NCBI RefSeq assembly: GCF_009192995.1
Contig: NZ_SDID01000009.1
Span: 44,920 to 108,919, forward strand
Length of the DNA stretch: 64,000 bases
Direction: 5' to 3'
From: Sulfurimonas indica
Lineage (GTDB): Bacteria > Campylobacterota > Campylobacteria > Campylobacterales > Sulfurimonadaceae
In this document: one piece after another, positions 63,663-64,000 of the stretch
Numbering within the stretch: the first letter of the stretch is position 1
How the letters are laid out: the number at the start of each line of letters is the position of its first letter
Notes under the pieces: generated by a model
Told to the model about the DNA's origin: nothing
What the model saw: the letters and a program-made list of their open reading frames with translations, nothing else
Databases searched by the model: none
Made by a program: the position numbers and the translations under genes

Positions 63663-64000
63663 GGTGATTAAATTTTAAGTGAATCTTAAATGAAAAGTAA
63701 ACAATATAAAAAAATATTATATTTGCAATTAAAATCACTTGTATTATAGGAAATAGTAGTTTTTTTTATAGTTTTTATTTATAAAAGTGGCTTTTAAAGA
63801 GGAAATATCAGTAAAAATGATAAAAAACATCATAAATTAAAAGATATCTTATAAAAAGGAAATTGTGATAAAAAAATAATACTGTGCAGTTTTGTAACAT
63901 AATTGTCACATTCTAATCACAAAAATATATGACAGAATAGTACTTAAAAAATGTAAAAAGAGTGTAAAAAGTAAAGTGATTAGGGATTTAAAAAGGGAAA
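63663..64000. other. AT-rich non-coding end of the window
   Basis: This stretch is very AT-rich and holds no open frame with a plausible start. I see only homopolymer-like A and T runs and the repeated words TGTAAAAAG near 63950-63970. It may contain upstream regulatory sequence for the FadL-type gene or for a gene beyond the edge. Confidence 0.4.

Overview
This window reads as chromosomal DNA from a sulfur-oxidising member of the Campylobacterota, most like Sulfurimonas. The support is indirect but consistent: a soxCDYZ block, a nifS-nifU iron-sulfur assembly pair, ccoG for cbb3 oxidase assembly, a divergent H. pylori-type spermidine synthase, many GGDEF/EAL-type signalling proteins, low GC and extended TATAAT -10 boxes. 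No sequence search was possible, so the genus is an inference.

Layout. Positions 1-6.6 kb form a plus-strand metal-resistance block: a CusA-type RND pump cut by the window edge, an HMA-type chaperone, a DUF302 protein, a SHOCT mini-protein, a Cu(I) P1B ATPase and a Cys-rich MKCGxGKCG lipoprotein. From 6.6 to 13 kb the genes run on the minus strand: a beta-CASP nuclease, a GMC dehydrogenase with its Tat-exported small subunit and a 61-aa protein, then a second MKCGxGKCG repeat peptide followed by a DoxX protein and a membrane-anchored glutamate-synthase-type flavoprotein. From 13 to 24.5 kb lie a DUF234 protein, signalling proteins (HAMP-GGDEF-EAL, FIST-GGDEF, EAL-HDOD, one two-component pair), dbpA, a TrmH-family methyltransferase and a 2OG-Fe(II) oxygenase. 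From 24.5 to 33 kb lie nifU/nifS, leuC, an OmpA protein, mobA, moaC and a small toxin-antitoxin module. From 33 to 39 kb is the soxCDYZ operon, a MOSC protein, a DUF302 gene broken by a stop codon, and a DUF4395 protein. The rest, 39-64 kb, is mostly core genes: aroC, rnc, rnhA, a LapB-like protein, yeiH, ccoG with a resolvase-like regulator, metH, comM, def, clpP, tig, lspA, glmM, rpsT, prfA, dapF, coaE, a speE-like gene, purM and a FadL-type porin.

How the genes work together. The first block exports copper or silver from the cytoplasm and periplasm. The two KCG-repeat proteins look like periplasmic metal-binding peptides and resemble the precursors of MNIO-modified thiooxazole peptides (HvfA type). 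One sits with a DoxX protein, as in hvf operons, but no DUF692 or DUF2063 maturation gene is present here. MobA, MoaC and the MOSC protein fit molybdenum-cofactor supply or use alongside the molybdoenzyme SoxC.

Most notable observations: the KCG-peptide/DoxX/flavoprotein locus without its usual modifying enzyme; two copies of a structured intergenic element with a conserved core and compensating arms upstream of glmM and the speE-like gene; a resolvase-like protein without the catalytic serine, encoded upstream of ccoG with an operator-like repeat on its promoter; a GC-rich non-coding insert between nifS and nifU; an unlisted 46-aa antitoxin-like gene; and two decayed genes (DUF302 and DUF748 types). 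I saw no tRNA, rRNA, CRISPR array, insertion sequence or prophage.
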